Source: Negativicutes bacterium (GTDB taxonomy: Bacteria > Bacillota_C > Negativicutes > Sporomusales_B > JARLHX01). From it: DNA of 64,000 nucleotides. Both the position numbers and the translations under genes were made by a program. Numbering within the stretch: the first letter of the stretch is position 1; every line of letters begins with the position of its first letter. This document shows, in pieces, positions 25,207-35,036 of this stretch. The stretch covers positions 62,001 through 126,000 of the forward strand of contig JARLHX010000179.1 in assembly GCA_031292035.1 (NCBI GenBank), read 5' to 3'. The notes beneath the pieces were generated by a model that was not told the origin of the DNA, did not search any database, and saw nothing but the letters and a program-made list of their open reading frames with translations.

Positions 25207-25644
25207 TCACCAATAAAAATTGGGGCCGTCGCCAAGCCCATCTTGGTTTGGCGATTCTTCTCTTAAAACTTCTTCCGCTTTTTTCAGATCGTCTACCTTG
25301 AGAACCACCCGTGCTTCGTCGCTGGCAGCGGTGGCAAATGCATAGACATATTCGATATTAATGCCAGCTGCGGTCAGCCGCTTGATTTCAGTTAGCAGCC
25401 CACCCGGCTGATCACTCACCTTAATTGCCAAAACCGGTGTGGTTTTCACCGCGAAATTGGCTCCTCGCAGCACCCGTTCCACCTTATCCGGTTCATTGAC
25501 CACCAGGCGCAGAATGCCAAAATCCGCCGTATCGGCCACTGCCATGGCCCGGAGATTGATGTCATGTTCGCCGAGCACGCCGAGCACTTCCGCCAATGTT
25601 CCTGGCCGGTTTTCCAAAAATACCGATATTTGCTTGATGATCAT
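25207..25644 (-). CDS. tandem ACT-domain protein
   Basis: A 145-residue protein of two ACT domains: ISVFLENRPGTLAEVLGVLGEHDINLRAMAVAD at the N-terminus and LAIKVSDQPGGLLTEIKRLTAAGINIEYVY in the second half. ACT pairs bind amino acids or related ligands. Genes of this type regularly follow phenylacetate-CoA ligase paralogues in anaerobes, as here (16 bases downstream of it). It probably senses an amino-acid-derived aryl or keto acid. Confidence 0.92.
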   Translation of the reverse strand: MIIKQISVFLENRPGTLAEVLGVLGEHDINLRAMAVADTADFGILRLVVNEPDKVERVLRGANFAVKTTPVLAIKVSDQPGGLLTEIKRLTAAGINIEYVYAFATAASDEARVVLKVDDLKKAEEVLREESPNQDGLGDGPNFYW

Positions 25645-25659
25645 ATCTAGCCCTCCCGC

Positions 25660-26958
25660 CTATAATTTCCGGTTGTCAATTACCCGTTTGGCTTTGCCTT
25701 CACTCCGCGCGATGCTTTTTGGTCCGACCAAACGCACCTTGGCCGATACTTGCAGAACACCGGCCAGCGCCCCCTTGATCTTCTGTTCCAGACTTTCCAG
25801 GCGGCGTACCTCATCAGAAAACATGTCTTCAGTTACCTCCACCAATACGGTGAGGATGTCCAGATTATCCTCCCGATCGACGATCAGTTGATAGTGGGGG
25901 GATGTTTCACCAAGACTGAGCAGCACGCTCTCGACCTGTGACGGGAAGACGTTAACCCCGCGGATGATCAGCATATCGTCGCTTCGGCCGAGCACTTTGC
26001 CCATTCTGGCCAGGGTCCTGCCGCAGGAGCAGACGGTGCGATTCAGCACAGTGAGGTCCCTGGTGCGGTAACGCACCATCGGCATCCCTTCCTTGGTGAT
26101 GGTGGTCAGTACTAATTCTCCTTTTTCGCCGTCAGGCAGCGCCTCCCCTGTCAGCGGGTTGATAATTTCCGGAAAAAAATGATCTTCGCTGATATGTAAT
26201 CCGTCCTGACATTCACACTCCATGGCCACGCCCGGACCGATGATTTCACTCAAGCCGTAGATATCGAGAGCTTTGATCTCCAGACGCTCTTCGATTTCGT
26301 GGCGCATGCGCTCCGACCAGGGTTCGGCACCGAAGATGCCGGCTTTTAGCGATAAGTCTTTCGGTTCCAGGCCCATTTCACGAATGGTCTCGGCAATATA
26401 GAGGGCGTAAGATGGCGTACAGGCCAAATGGGTTGTGCCAAAGTCCTTCATCAGCAAAATCTGCCGCGCTGTATTGCCGCTGGATGCCGGAATAACCGAC
26501 GCCCCAATCATCTCGGCGCCATAATGAGCCCCGAGGCCACCGGTAAACAGGCCGTAACCATAGGCGACCTGGATAAAGGATTGTTGCGATGCGCCGGCAG
26601 AAGTCAACGATCTGGCCATGACTTCGGACCATATCCCAATATCCCGCTTGGTATAGCCCACCACCGTCGGTTTGCCGGTTGTGCCGCTGGAGGCGTGCAC
26701 CCGGACGATCTCCGTCAGGGGAACCGCGAACAGGCCATAAGGATAATTATCCCGCATATCCTGCTTGGTAACAAACGGGAGCTTCCCGATATCCTCAATC
26801 CCATTGATATCCTCAGGCAGCAGTCCCAAGGCCTGAATTTTGTCGCGATAAAAAGGCACCTTTCGGTAGACCCGCTGCACCGTATCCCGCAGCCTAACCC
26901 CTTGCAGGTTGGTCATTTCGTTGCGGCTCATGGTCTCCATCGGTTTGTTCCAATACAC
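25660..26958 (-). CDS. paaK: phenylacetate-CoA ligase family enzyme
   Basis: A 432-residue adenylate-forming ligase. It shows the AMP-binding loop [14 protein letters not shown], the YGLSE motif ([11 protein letters not shown]), RYRTRDL, and the C-terminal [20 protein letters not shown]. It should activate an aryl acetic acid to its CoA ester with ATP. A GTG at 26958 is chosen because GGGGAGGG lies 6 bases upstream. It is paired with the ACT protein, the usual anaerobe layout in which aromatic amino-acid products are activated. No indolepyruvate oxidoreductase gene is in the window. Confidence 0.93.
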   Translation of the reverse strand: MYWNKPMETMSRNEMTNLQGVRLRDTVQRVYRKVPFYRDKIQALGLLPEDINGIEDIGKLPFVTKQDMRDNYPYGLFAVPLTEIVRVHASSGTTGKPTVVGYTKRDIGIWSEVMARSLTSAGASQQSFIQVAYGYGLFTGGLGAHYGAEMIGASVIPASSGNTARQILLMKDFGTTHLACTPSYALYIAETIREMGLEPKDLSLKAGIFGAEPWSERMRHEIEERLEIKALDIYGLSEIIGPGVAMECECQDGLHISEDHFFPEIINPLTGEALPDGEKGELVLTTITKEGMPMVRYRTRDLTVLNRTVCSCGRTLARMGKVLGRSDDMLIIRGVNVFPSQVESVLLSLGETSPHYQLIVDREDNLDILTVLVEVTEDMFSDEVRRLESLEQKIKGALAGVLQVSAKVRLVGPKSIARSEGKAKRVIDNRKL

Positions 26959-26995
26959 GTGAGTCCCTCCCCTATTCAAGTCAGCACTATTCTCA

Positions 26996-28288
26996 TCATC
27001 TCGCCAGCAGCGGCAGCGTGGCAGCAGCCTCCGGCATGACGGTCACGGTATAGTCGGACCGCCCCAGTTTGGCTTCGGCCAGAGCAAGCGCCTCGCCAAA
27101 AGAGGCCGCCGCCGTCATTCCGGCTTTTTCAATGAAGGCTCTATTTTCCGGCAGACTGACGATAATCTGCGGCACCGCTGCGGCATCGATTCCGTTTTTT
27201 AAGGCGACATAGCCCGGCACAGTAAAATCTTGGCGGAGGGCCATTTCCCGCTCAGCCAATGAAACGATATTAAACCAGCCGCTAAAGTCAGGCGGCTCCT
27301 GGATGCTCGGGCACTCCAGGAGGGCAATAATGACCCCGTCCGACTTGCAGGCCGCCATCGCATTCTCGATCGCCTTGGTCCCCTGGTAAAAGTTGATATC
27401 TTTTGGAAAACCGCCAGCGGAGGCGATGACCAAATCACTCTGTTCGCTGATGGCTACGCCGTAAATATCGGCCACCAGCTTGCAGCCCTCTTCCCAGGCG
27501 GCCTGCCAGTGTCCGCCGACAAAGCGGGCAACCTCGCCGTTCGGTGCAGTCACTACATTAAACAGAAAATCCGGGTTGACCATGGCGGCAATCTCCATCT
27601 GGTCCTCATGCATCGGATTTCCGGCCAGCTTGCCGCTGCCGCAATGGGGATTGACCCCTTTACCGGCTTCCGGGTGGAGGCAAAAACGGTGATTGGCCTG
27701 AATGGTGCTATAGCTGGCCACACCGGGAATAATACTCTTTCGCCCGCCGGAGAAGCCGGCCATCGGGTGATAGCCTATTCCACCAGTCAAAATGACTTTG
27801 TCAGCAGCCAGCACCTGGCGATTGATACAGGCCTTGACCCCGCGTGAGGTGGTGCCGACATAGGCAAAGTCGTCCTCCTCACAGGCATAGCTTTGGACGA
27901 TCCGCACCCGGCTGACCGTTTCCCGGCCATAAACGGCAACATGTTCGGCATCGCTGTGGCGCCGGTGGGCGCCTAGCGCCACCACCAGCGCGATCTTTCC
28001 ATCCGGGACACCGGCCATATTCAGCTCATCGAGCATTAGCGGCAAAAACGAGTCATAACCCAGCCCTCCTCGGGTAAGGTCACTCACAATGATCGCCACC
28101 TCATCACCGGCGGCGACAACTTCCTTCAGGGAAGGTGTACCCAGGGGATGGCGAAGGGCTTGGCGCACCGCCTCCGGCACGTCGGCGACAGAAAGGGTCT
28201 GCCGGCCGGTGACCACTTGGACGGGTCGTTCGCCCGGCAGATTGATTGTCAGCGTTTCATGGCCGAAGCCGAGCTGAAATTCCGGCAT
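26996..28288 (-). CDS. LarA-family (DUF2088) nickel-dependent racemase/epimerase
   Basis: A 430-residue protein. It has the LarA landmarks SDLTRG near residue 70, ALGAHRRHS near 105, and [20 protein letters not shown] near 175, which together supply the His and Lys that bind the nickel-pincer cofactor and act in catalysis. LarA relatives racemise or epimerise various 2-hydroxyacids. No larB/C/E cofactor genes are nearby. The ATG at 28288 follows GAAGGAG; the frame extends 81 codons upstream through the riboswitch and is not used. It lies 37 bases upstream of paaK, so the two may be co-transcribed under the riboswitch. Confidence 0.9.
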   Translation of the reverse strand: MPEFQLGFGHETLTINLPGERPVQVVTGRQTLSVADVPEAVRQALRHPLGTPSLKEVVAAGDEVAIIVSDLTRGGLGYDSFLPLMLDELNMAGVPDGKIALVVALGAHRRHSDAEHVAVYGRETVSRVRIVQSYACEEDDFAYVGTTSRGVKACINRQVLAADKVILTGGIGYHPMAGFSGGRKSIIPGVASYSTIQANHRFCLHPEAGKGVNPHCGSGKLAGNPMHEDQMEIAAMVNPDFLFNVVTAPNGEVARFVGGHWQAAWEEGCKLVADIYGVAISEQSDLVIASAGGFPKDINFYQGTKAIENAMAACKSDGVIIALLECPSIQEPPDFSGWFNIVSLAEREMALRQDFTVPGYVALKNGIDAAAVPQIIVSLPENRAFIEKAGMTAAASFGEALALAEAKLGRSDYTVTVMPEAAATLPLLAR

Positions 28289-28302
28289 AATACTCTCCTT
28301 CT

Positions 28303-28356
28303 GATAAAAAATAAAAAACCCCGCAAAAAATTCCGCATGGAACTTTCCGCTGGGGT
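28303..28356 (-). terminator. terminator of the ykkC-type expression platform
   Basis: On the minus strand ACCCC-GCGGAA...TTCC pairs with GGAA-TTTTGCGGGG and is followed by TTTTTTATTTTTT. Its CCCC strand also belongs to the last aptamer hairpin (GGGT / ACCC), so ligand binding should prevent the terminator. Confidence 0.85.
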
Positions 28357-28447
28357 ATTTTAGACCCACGGTGTTGACTCCTCCCGGAGTCTTGTGCCGC
28401 TTGGACCAGGCGCCGCCAAGCGGCCGGAACCCTAGGCACACTTCCAC
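28350..28447 (-). promoter_or_regulatory. ykkC-class riboswitch aptamer (guanidine-I or ykkC-2 subtype)
   Basis: The minus strand contains the ykkC hallmarks in order: GCCTAGGGTTCCGG, a variable stem, CTGGTCCAAG, a hairpin GACTCC / GGAGTC, then ACACCGTGGG-TCTAAAAT-ACCCC. A strong extra hairpin ACCGGG / CCCGGT lies 5' of it at about 28455-28478; such a stem is known from the PRPP subtype. The subtype cannot be settled by eye. It controls the LarA-family gene through the overlapping terminator. Confidence 0.8.
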
Positions 28448-28531
28448 TTCAAACCCGACCGGGCGCAATCCCCGGTCACTGAGTCCAATTATATTGTAAT
28501 TATAAACACCGCGCCAGCGCCGGTCAAGCAT

Positions 28532-30628
28532 TTATTCTTCGTGGCGATAGGCCGGTTTGAGCCGTTGCTCCAGCGGAACGGCCGGCGGTTTCGACGCCAG
28601 GTGAGCCTGCTCAAGCAAAATTTCCTGACTGTTCAGCACTCGTAGGCGTTTTTCACAACGGCGATAGGTAGCATCACATTTCATGGCACAAGCCTTTTGG
28701 TTGTCTTCGAGCTGCAGTTCGAGAATGCTTTTGATCCTTTTAACATGCTTCGGGTCATTGACCGGAAACATCAGCTCGACTCGTTCATTCAGATTGCGCG
28801 ACATCCAGTCGGCACTGGACAGAAAAATCCGTTCATCGCCGCCATTGGCGAAATAAAAACTCCGGCTATGCTCAAGAAAACGGCCGACAATGCTGCGCAC
28901 GGTGATGTTGTTGCTCACCTTCGGGATGCCTGGCCGCAGGGTGCAAATCCCGCGGACAATCAAATCAATCTTGACCCCCTGGGAAGAAGCCTCATATAGT
29001 TTCACAATCATTTCCTTGTCCACCAGGGAATTCATTTTAGCGATAATCCGGGCCGGTTTACCGGCAGCGGCACAGCTGATTTCCCGGTCGATCAATTCAT
29101 AGATTTTCTGGCGCAGCCCGAGGGGAGCCACAATGAGTTTATTCCATACCGGCGGGTCGGAATAGCCTGACAGGACGTTGAAAAAAGAGGACGCGTCGGC
29201 ACCCAGCTGATCGTTGGCGCTGAACAGCCCTAAGTCGGTGTAAATCCGGGCGGTGGTCCCATTATAATTACCTGTACCCATATGCACATAGCGTTTAATC
29301 CCGCCGTCTTCCCGCCGGACCACCAGGGCAATCTTTCCGTGGGTCTTGAGCCCGAGCAAACCATAGATGACATGACAGCCTGCCTCTTCCAGCCGCCTGG
29401 CCCACAAAATATTGTTTTCCTCATCAAAACGGGCTTTCAATTCGACCAGCACTGTAACCTGTTTGCCATTTTCCGCCGCGTGGGCAAGAGCCTGCACGAT
29501 CGGCGAGTCGCCGCCAACGCGGTAAAGGGTTTGTTTTATCGCCAGCACCTTGGGGTCACGGGCCGCCTGGCGAATGAATTCCACCACCGGTTCAAACGAC
29601 TCGTAGGGATGATGCAGCAATACATCCCCGGCCCGGATGGCGGCATAAAGATCCTCGGTCTCGGCCAGTTCGGCGGGGCGCGCCGGGCTGAACTGCGGAT
29701 ACCGCAGATGCTCGTACCCCGGCATGTCGGCAAATTTCATAAAGCAGGTGGTATCAATCGGCCCGGTGATTTCGTACCGGTCCTCGTCATTGATTCTGAG
29801 GCCGTCGCTAATAAATTCAAGAAGCTGTCGGTTTCCAGTCCTGGCAATCTCCAGCCGTACCGCCTGGCCGCGTTTTCTCTGCCGGAGCGACTTTTCTATT
29901 TCAGCCAGCAGGTCTTCGGCTTCATCCTCATCAATTGTCAAGTCAGCGTTGCGGGTAATGCGAAATAAGGTTATATCTTTGATGGTATAGCCATAAAATA
30001 GAACGGCGCAGTGTGTCTTGATGACATCCTCCAAAAAGACGAACCGCTTGCGTTTGCCGCTGCCGGGGATTTCAACCAGCCGGGGCAATACCCCAGGTAC
30101 CTGGATGACGACAGTCTTGAGCTCGCCTTTGCCGCTGCGGAGTTCCACCGCCAGGTTGAGGCTGCGATTGGCCAAAAAGGGAAATGGGTGACTTGGATCG
30201 ACCGCCAGCGGGGTAATGACTGGAAAAATCATATCATGAAAATAATTTTTCACCCATTCTCGGCTTTTTACCGGCAGGTCCTCTACCGGGGCGAACGAGA
30301 TCTCCTGTTCTTCCAACTCCTGCAGCACAATCTTCAGATACCGATACAGCTTCTTCATCTGGTCCCGGGTCGCGGTGGCAATCTGGCGCAGCTGCTCCTC
30401 CACCGTGAGGCCGGCGGCGTCTTGTTTGTTGATGCCGCTTTCCAGTTGCTGTTTTAGTCCGGCTACCCGGATCATAAAGAATTCATCCAGATTGGAAGCC
30501 GCGATGGCGACAAAGCGGAGACGCTCAAGGACGGGATTGCTCTCGTTCTGGGCTTCTTTGAGTACCCGTAGGTTAAATTTCAGCCAACTCAACTCACGGT
30601 TGAGAAAATATTCCGGTTTATCCAACAT
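28532..30628 (-). CDS. ppk1: polyphosphate kinase
   Basis: A 698-residue enzyme of normal length. The N-terminal domain reads PEYFLNRELSWLKFN. The catalytic His is in LKTHGK near residue 430, with a second conserved His in RYVHMGTGNYN. The C-terminal phospholipase-D-like halves include RGICTLRPG and SSADWMSRNLNERVEL. It makes polyphosphate from ATP reversibly. The ATG at 30628 fits the family start; one three codons earlier overlaps the upstream stop (ATGA). It is translationally linked to the Ppx-like gene upstream. Confidence 0.95.
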   Translation of the reverse strand: MLDKPEYFLNRELSWLKFNLRVLKEAQNESNPVLERLRFVAIAASNLDEFFMIRVAGLKQQLESGINKQDAAGLTVEEQLRQIATATRDQMKKLYRYLKIVLQELEEQEISFAPVEDLPVKSREWVKNYFHDMIFPVITPLAVDPSHPFPFLANRSLNLAVELRSGKGELKTVVIQVPGVLPRLVEIPGSGKRKRFVFLEDVIKTHCAVLFYGYTIKDITLFRITRNADLTIDEDEAEDLLAEIEKSLRQRKRGQAVRLEIARTGNRQLLEFISDGLRINDEDRYEITGPIDTTCFMKFADMPGYEHLRYPQFSPARPAELAETEDLYAAIRAGDVLLHHPYESFEPVVEFIRQAARDPKVLAIKQTLYRVGGDSPIVQALAHAAENGKQVTVLVELKARFDEENNILWARRLEEAGCHVIYGLLGLKTHGKIALVVRREDGGIKRYVHMGTGNYNGTTARIYTDLGLFSANDQLGADASSFFNVLSGYSDPPVWNKLIVAPLGLRQKIYELIDREISCAAAGKPARIIAKMNSLVDKEMIVKLYEASSQGVKIDLIVRGICTLRPGIPKVSNNITVRSIVGRFLEHSRSFYFANGGDERIFLSSADWMSRNLNERVELMFPVNDPKHVKRIKSILELQLEDNQKACAMKCDATYRRCEKRLRVLNSQEILLEQAHLASKPPAVPLEQRLKPAYRHEE

Positions 30629-30633
30629 CAAAA

Positions 30634-32184
30634 TCATCCTGCCTGTCGTTTCAAGATTGGCTTAATGCCAAAAACGCTTTCAAAGAATTCTGCTTTATCG
30701 AGAAAAGTCCACTCTTCCAGCGAAACGTCCTCATCTGCAGTAACTGTAATAATAAATTCATCGCCAGCAAGGGTAATATCACGGATGGTCGCCTTCTGGA
30801 GGTGGCTGCGGTCGATGGCGTCAGCCAGGCGCATGATGGCGGCCAGCTTGGCCAAGGTGAGCCTCTGGTCCGGAGTTAGTTCGGCGATGTTGTCGTCGGC
30901 GTCAGAGGGAATGCCTTTGGAATGATAATAGGCCACATTGGCGATCAGCGCTTTTTCGCTTTCCGAAAAACCGATGATATCGGTGGAAATAATGAGCCGG
31001 TAAGAATAAAAATAGTGTCGCCGTAAGGTAACGAACTTACCGATATCATGCAAAATGGCGGCGACTTTCAACAGAAACCGTTCCCGTTTACCAAGGCCGT
31101 GGACCTTGCCGAGCCGATCAAAGAGCAACAGACAGACCTCCTCAACGCTGCCGGTGTGGAGAGGATCGTACTGGTATTTGCGACCTAGGGCATGCGCCAG
31201 GCTGATAATTTGCTCTTCGATCCTCCGAAGCCAAATATCGCCCGTCTTTTCGCCAATATGAGAAATGGTGAGACCGTCGCCAAACTGATCGTTGGACACC
31301 ACAATTTCGCTTACCTGGCTCATAGCCATAATATGTTTGTACAGCAGCAGGGTGGGTACAACGATTTCGGCCCGCTGTTCGCTCAAATTAAATTTCTGCA
31401 TCAACTGCGGCAGATTGAGTGCGGCCACCTGTTCCTGGAGCTGCTGCAATTCCTGGACACTGAAAAAGGTCAGTTTACTCCCGCCGGGTTTCGCAAGCAT
31501 TCTCAGCACCAAGTCGGTCTCCATCCCAGACAGCACTAAATACTTTAGTTTATGTTTTTTTAGTTCATTTTCTACTAGATCAATGGTGCTGTTGATGTAC
31601 TCGGACAAGGCCTGCGAAAAATGCGCCGACTCCCGTTGATACTTTTCAAAGCTCTCCTTGATACGCAGAGCCCCGATCTGGATGTTTTGCTGATAATGAA
31701 GGGCCCCGTTTTGATATACCGTAAGCCCGAGGCCGCCGGACGAAATATCGACAAATAAGATGCCCTCCATTTCATGGGCAAGGCCGTATTTTTCGATCGA
31801 CCGGAACAAGGCGATATATTTATAGAAAATCTCCTGAGTCATATCGACAACTTCGACAGAAAAGCCGGTTTTTAGGCGAATCTGGTCGATAATATACTGC
31901 TGGTTTTCCGCTTCCCTAATCGCAGTCGTAGCCAGTAACCGATAATCTTTTACGCCATACTCGTGTAAAATCCGACGATATCCTTTGAGCAACTCGCAAA
32001 TCTCCCGCACGGCGATAAAACTGATTTTACCGGTTTTAAAGGTTTCTTCGCCCAATGTCACCAGCGTGCTCACCTTTTCTACAACCCGCATATCGTCAAG
32101 GGAACTATATTCCACTATCTGAAGGCTGACCTGCTCGGAGCCGATGTGCATCACGGCAAACAGGTTTCGTTGACGATTGATCAT
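30634..32184 (-). CDS. Ppx/GppA-like protein with HD domain, catalytic motifs degenerate
   Basis: A 516-residue protein with an actin-like Ppx/GppA fold (residues 8-310) and a C-terminal HD domain (AILHDIGKF near 370). The phosphate-binding loop, normally D-x-GSNS, reads VMHIGSEQVSLQ. The GREE segment reads MTQEIFYKY, and FDLGGGS reads VDISSGGLG. The key Asp and Glu are therefore altered, and exopolyphosphatase activity is doubtful. It overlaps ppk by a few bases, so it may regulate PPK or bind (p)ppGpp. The other Ppx copy, divergent, is intact. Confidence 0.88.
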   Translation of the reverse strand: MINRQRNLFAVMHIGSEQVSLQIVEYSSLDDMRVVEKVSTLVTLGEETFKTGKISFIAVREICELLKGYRRILHEYGVKDYRLLATTAIREAENQQYIIDQIRLKTGFSVEVVDMTQEIFYKYIALFRSIEKYGLAHEMEGILFVDISSGGLGLTVYQNGALHYQQNIQIGALRIKESFEKYQRESAHFSQALSEYINSTIDLVENELKKHKLKYLVLSGMETDLVLRMLAKPGGSKLTFFSVQELQQLQEQVAALNLPQLMQKFNLSEQRAEIVVPTLLLYKHIMAMSQVSEIVVSNDQFGDGLTISHIGEKTGDIWLRRIEEQIISLAHALGRKYQYDPLHTGSVEEVCLLLFDRLGKVHGLGKRERFLLKVAAILHDIGKFVTLRRHYFYSYRLIISTDIIGFSESEKALIANVAYYHSKGIPSDADDNIAELTPDQRLTLAKLAAIMRLADAIDRSHLQKATIRDITLAGDEFIITVTADEDVSLEEWTFLDKAEFFESVFGIKPILKRQAG

Positions 32185-32272
32185 AGCATACCCTCCGTTG
32201 CCCTTTGCTGTAAATCTTCGAACGCCGAGACAAAATTCCTCTTTTCTCTCACGCCGAGCAACCCAAAAGCAG

Positions 32273-32300
32273 TTACATTTGGGTTAAGTTTTGGTTAATT
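32273..32300 (+). promoter_or_regulatory. Pho-box-like triple direct repeat
   Basis: TTACAT, TTAAGT and TTAATT start at 32273, 32284 and 32295, an exact 11-base period as in Gram-positive PhoP boxes (TTAACA-like units with 5-base spacers). It sits in the 200-base divergent region between the two Ppx-family genes, where phosphate control would make sense. Two units deviate at one or two bases. Confidence 0.5.
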
Positions 32301-32385
32301 AGCGAAAAAGCTGTTTGAATTTATTTTTAGCCCTTGCAAGGTTTTAGCGGGAAAAGACGAATACTATTTTCATGGGAGTGATAGT

Positions 32386-33909
32386 GTGACCGAAAGAATC
32401 GCCATTATTGACTTGGGTTCCAACTCGGCCCGTCTGATTGTCATGCATATTTACGTCAACGGAGCCTATAATCTCGTCTATCATCAAAAGGAAACGGTAC
32501 GTCTCGGCGAGGGTGTGTACGGCAAAGGAGTGCTCAGACCTGAGGCGATGCTTCGCGCCGTCGAGACGATGGAGCTCTTTTCTCATATGTGCCAACTCAT
32601 CAAAGTGGACAAAATCCTGGCGGTAGCTACTGCTGCGGTCCGCAACACCAAAAACGGTCCCGACCTCCTGACCCAGATCGAAGAACAGACCGGCATCGCC
32701 GTCCAGGTGGTCAGCGGGCGGGAAGAGGCCAGGCTGGGCTACCTCGGTGTGGTCAACACCACCGATGTGGCTGATGCTGTATTGTTCGACCTCGGCGGCG
32801 GCAGCACCGAACTTATGCTCATCAACAACCGCAAACTGCAAAAAGCAGTGAGCTTGCCCTTCGGCGCGGTGAATCTGACGGAAATGTTCGGAACCCAGGA
32901 CAAAATCGGCGAAGCGAAATTAGCTGAACTATCCGGGTTTATTATGCACCATCTAAATAAAGTTCCCTGGCTCGTCAATCTTTCCCTGCCAATTATTGGT
33001 GTAGGCGGGACAGCGCGCAATGTCGCCAAAATGGACCAAAAGCGCAAGAACTATCCTTTCAACAAGGTCCATAACTACCGCCTGGGCGATTTATCTTTTA
33101 ACGACTTGTGGCGAGCGCTGGTGGCATCTGATTTACGCCAGCGGCAAAAATTCCCGGGGCTTAGCAGCGAGCGGGGCGACATCATCGTTGCCGGCACCAC
33201 CCTCATCAAGGGCCTCTTTGACGTCAGTCGGGGCAACCGGCTCATCGTCAGCGGCTGCGGTGTACGGGAAGGGCTGTTTTGGCAATACTATCTGTCCCAT
33301 ACCGGTCAGCCGGAAATTGTCGCCGACCCGCTGCTGCACAGCACCGAAAACATGTTGCTCTTTTACAAGGGCGACGTAGCGCACGCCAGCCATGTCGCCA
33401 CCCTGGCCGAGGCCATGTTCGACGGCTGGCAGGCTCTGCACGAATTCGACGAACGGGACAAGACCTTGCTGCGGGTTGCCAGCCTGCTGCATGATATCGG
33501 AATCACCATCAACTACTACGATCATTCCCGCCATAGCGCCTATCTGGTGGAGAACGCCCGATTGTTCGGGTTGACCCACCGGGAGCAAATGATGGCCGCC
33601 GTTGTTGCCGGCTGGCACCACGGCCCCTCCGGAAAATTTCTGCGCAACAAACTCTACAGCGAATTTCTTGATGAAACCGACTGGCAAAAGGCCCGTAAAT
33701 TAGCTTTATTGCTGGCACTGGCCGAAAGCCTCGACACCACGCAAACCCAGGCAGTAAGAAAGGTTGCCGCAAACCATAGGCCAGAGGCTGCCTGCCTCGA
33801 CATCACCATCAACAGCCTGGAAGGCAGCATCGAGCTGCAGGAGGTCAGCAAGCACGGCAAATGGTTTAAAAAAGAATTTGGGTTGGAATTAAGTTTCCGT
33901 AACGTATAG
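32386..33909 (+). CDS. ppx: exopolyphosphatase / guanosine pentaphosphatase
   Basis: A 507-residue protein with all catalytic motifs: AIIDLGSNSARL at the start, SGREEARLGY near 110, FDLGGGSTEL near 133 and GVGGTARN near 205. A C-terminal HD domain follows (LLHDIGITINYYDHSRHS near 370). It hydrolyses polyphosphate, and the family also hydrolyses pppGpp. The GTG start follows GGGAGTG. It is divergent from the ppx-like/ppk pair. Confidence 0.94.
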   Translation: MTERIAIIDLGSNSARLIVMHIYVNGAYNLVYHQKETVRLGEGVYGKGVLRPEAMLRAVETMELFSHMCQLIKVDKILAVATAAVRNTKNGPDLLTQIEEQTGIAVQVVSGREEARLGYLGVVNTTDVADAVLFDLGGGSTELMLINNRKLQKAVSLPFGAVNLTEMFGTQDKIGEAKLAELSGFIMHHLNKVPWLVNLSLPIIGVGGTARNVAKMDQKRKNYPFNKVHNYRLGDLSFNDLWRALVASDLRQRQKFPGLSSERGDIIVAGTTLIKGLFDVSRGNRLIVSGCGVREGLFWQYYLSHTGQPEIVADPLLHSTENMLLFYKGDVAHASHVATLAEAMFDGWQALHEFDERDKTLLRVASLLHDIGITINYYDHSRHSAYLVENARLFGLTHREQMMAAVVAGWHHGPSGKFLRNKLYSEFLDETDWQKARKLALLLALAESLDTTQTQAVRKVAANHRPEAACLDITINSLEGSIELQEVSKHGKWFKKEFGLELSFRNV

Positions 33910-33941
33910 CACCGGACGAAAGGGGCCTGTCAGCAAAAATT

Positions 33942-35009
33942 ATGGTTTCACTGATGGAAAAAGCCAACAGCCTGGGGCTGATAACCAAATTCGTCCGCCA
34001 CGTTTTCCCCCTGGTTGACGCCGAACTTGCAGCCTGGCAAAAATATGCGGCCGGACACTGCGATCCCGTCCTGGCTGAACAGGCCTTGGCCAGTATCCGC
34101 GACAAAAAGTTCCATTGCCAGGGCGGCGCTATTTACAGCCTTTATCCCGGGGTTGATACCCCCGCCTTTGTCCGGCTGGTGGTGGCCCTGCAGACCATCA
34201 GCGATTACCTGGACAATCTGTGCGACCGAGCCGGCGTTGCCGATGAAAATGCCTTCCGCCAGCTGCACCTGGCGATGAGCGACGCCCTTGACCCTGACGC
34301 CCCGCTGCACGATTATTACCGCTTTTATCCCTGCCAAAGCGACGGCGGCTATCTTGCCGCCCTGGTTACAGCCTGCCGCGAAGAACTAAACCGGTTGCCG
34401 GCTTATGATGTCGTAAAACCGCTGGTCCTTCAGCTGGCCCGGCTTTATAGTGAACTGCAGACCTATAAACATCTGGCTACCGACATCCGCGAAGAGAAGA
34501 TGCGTACCTGGGGCGAAGCCGAGCTGATTCATTACCCCGAACTGACCGTTTGGGAGTTTGCCGCCGCCACCGGTTCCACCCTGGGAATGTTCATGCTCTG
34601 CGCTCTGGCGGCCGAGCCGACCCTGTCTGCCACTACTGCCCGCAGGACCTTTGCGGCCTATTTCCCCTGGATTTCGGGTTTACACATTCTCCTCGACTAC
34701 TTTATTGATCGGATGGAGGACAAGTGTCACGGCGATCTCAATTTTGTCGCTTATTATCAGGATGAAAATGAAACGTTAGAGCGGCTGACCCATTTTTGGC
34801 AACAAGCCCTTTACAATGCCCGCGAATTGCCCAATCCGTTGTTTGCCGAAACGGTGGTCCAAGGGCTGCTTGCCATGTATTTATCGGATCCGAAAACCTT
34901 CGCCGCACCGGAGCGGATGATAAAAACTACGTTACTGGCCGAAGCCGGCAGCTATACCCGTCTTGTTTACGCTCTGTGCCGGTTGCTGCGCCGGCGACAG
35001 GTCCTCTAG
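33942..35009 (+). CDS. YtpB-type (DUF2600) tetraprenyl-beta-curcumene synthase homologue
   Basis: A 355-residue, alpha-helical protein. It has the acidic pair of this class I-like terpene synthase family: ISDYLDNLCDRAG near residue 90 and ILLDYFIDRMEDK near 252. It may cyclise a C35 prenyl diphosphate to a sesquarterpene precursor, as in Bacillus. It starts 32 bases after ppx in the same direction, so the two are probably co-transcribed. The Shine-Dalgarno is poor (AAAGGGG, 17 bases away). Confidence 0.85.
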   Translation: MVSLMEKANSLGLITKFVRHVFPLVDAELAAWQKYAAGHCDPVLAEQALASIRDKKFHCQGGAIYSLYPGVDTPAFVRLVVALQTISDYLDNLCDRAGVADENAFRQLHLAMSDALDPDAPLHDYYRFYPCQSDGGYLAALVTACREELNRLPAYDVVKPLVLQLARLYSELQTYKHLATDIREEKMRTWGEAELIHYPELTVWEFAAATGSTLGMFMLCALAAEPTLSATTARRTFAAYFPWISGLHILLDYFIDRMEDKCHGDLNFVAYYQDENETLERLTHFWQQALYNARELPNPLFAETVVQGLLAMYLSDPKTFAAPERMIKTTLLAEAGSYTRLVYALCRLLRRRQVL

Positions 35010-35036
35010 GGCTATGTTTTATCAATAATTAAAAGT

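Noticed and set aside
29282..29968. 228-codon plus-strand frame opposite ppk
   Set aside because: It is the complement of the well-conserved ppk coding sequence and has no independent support.
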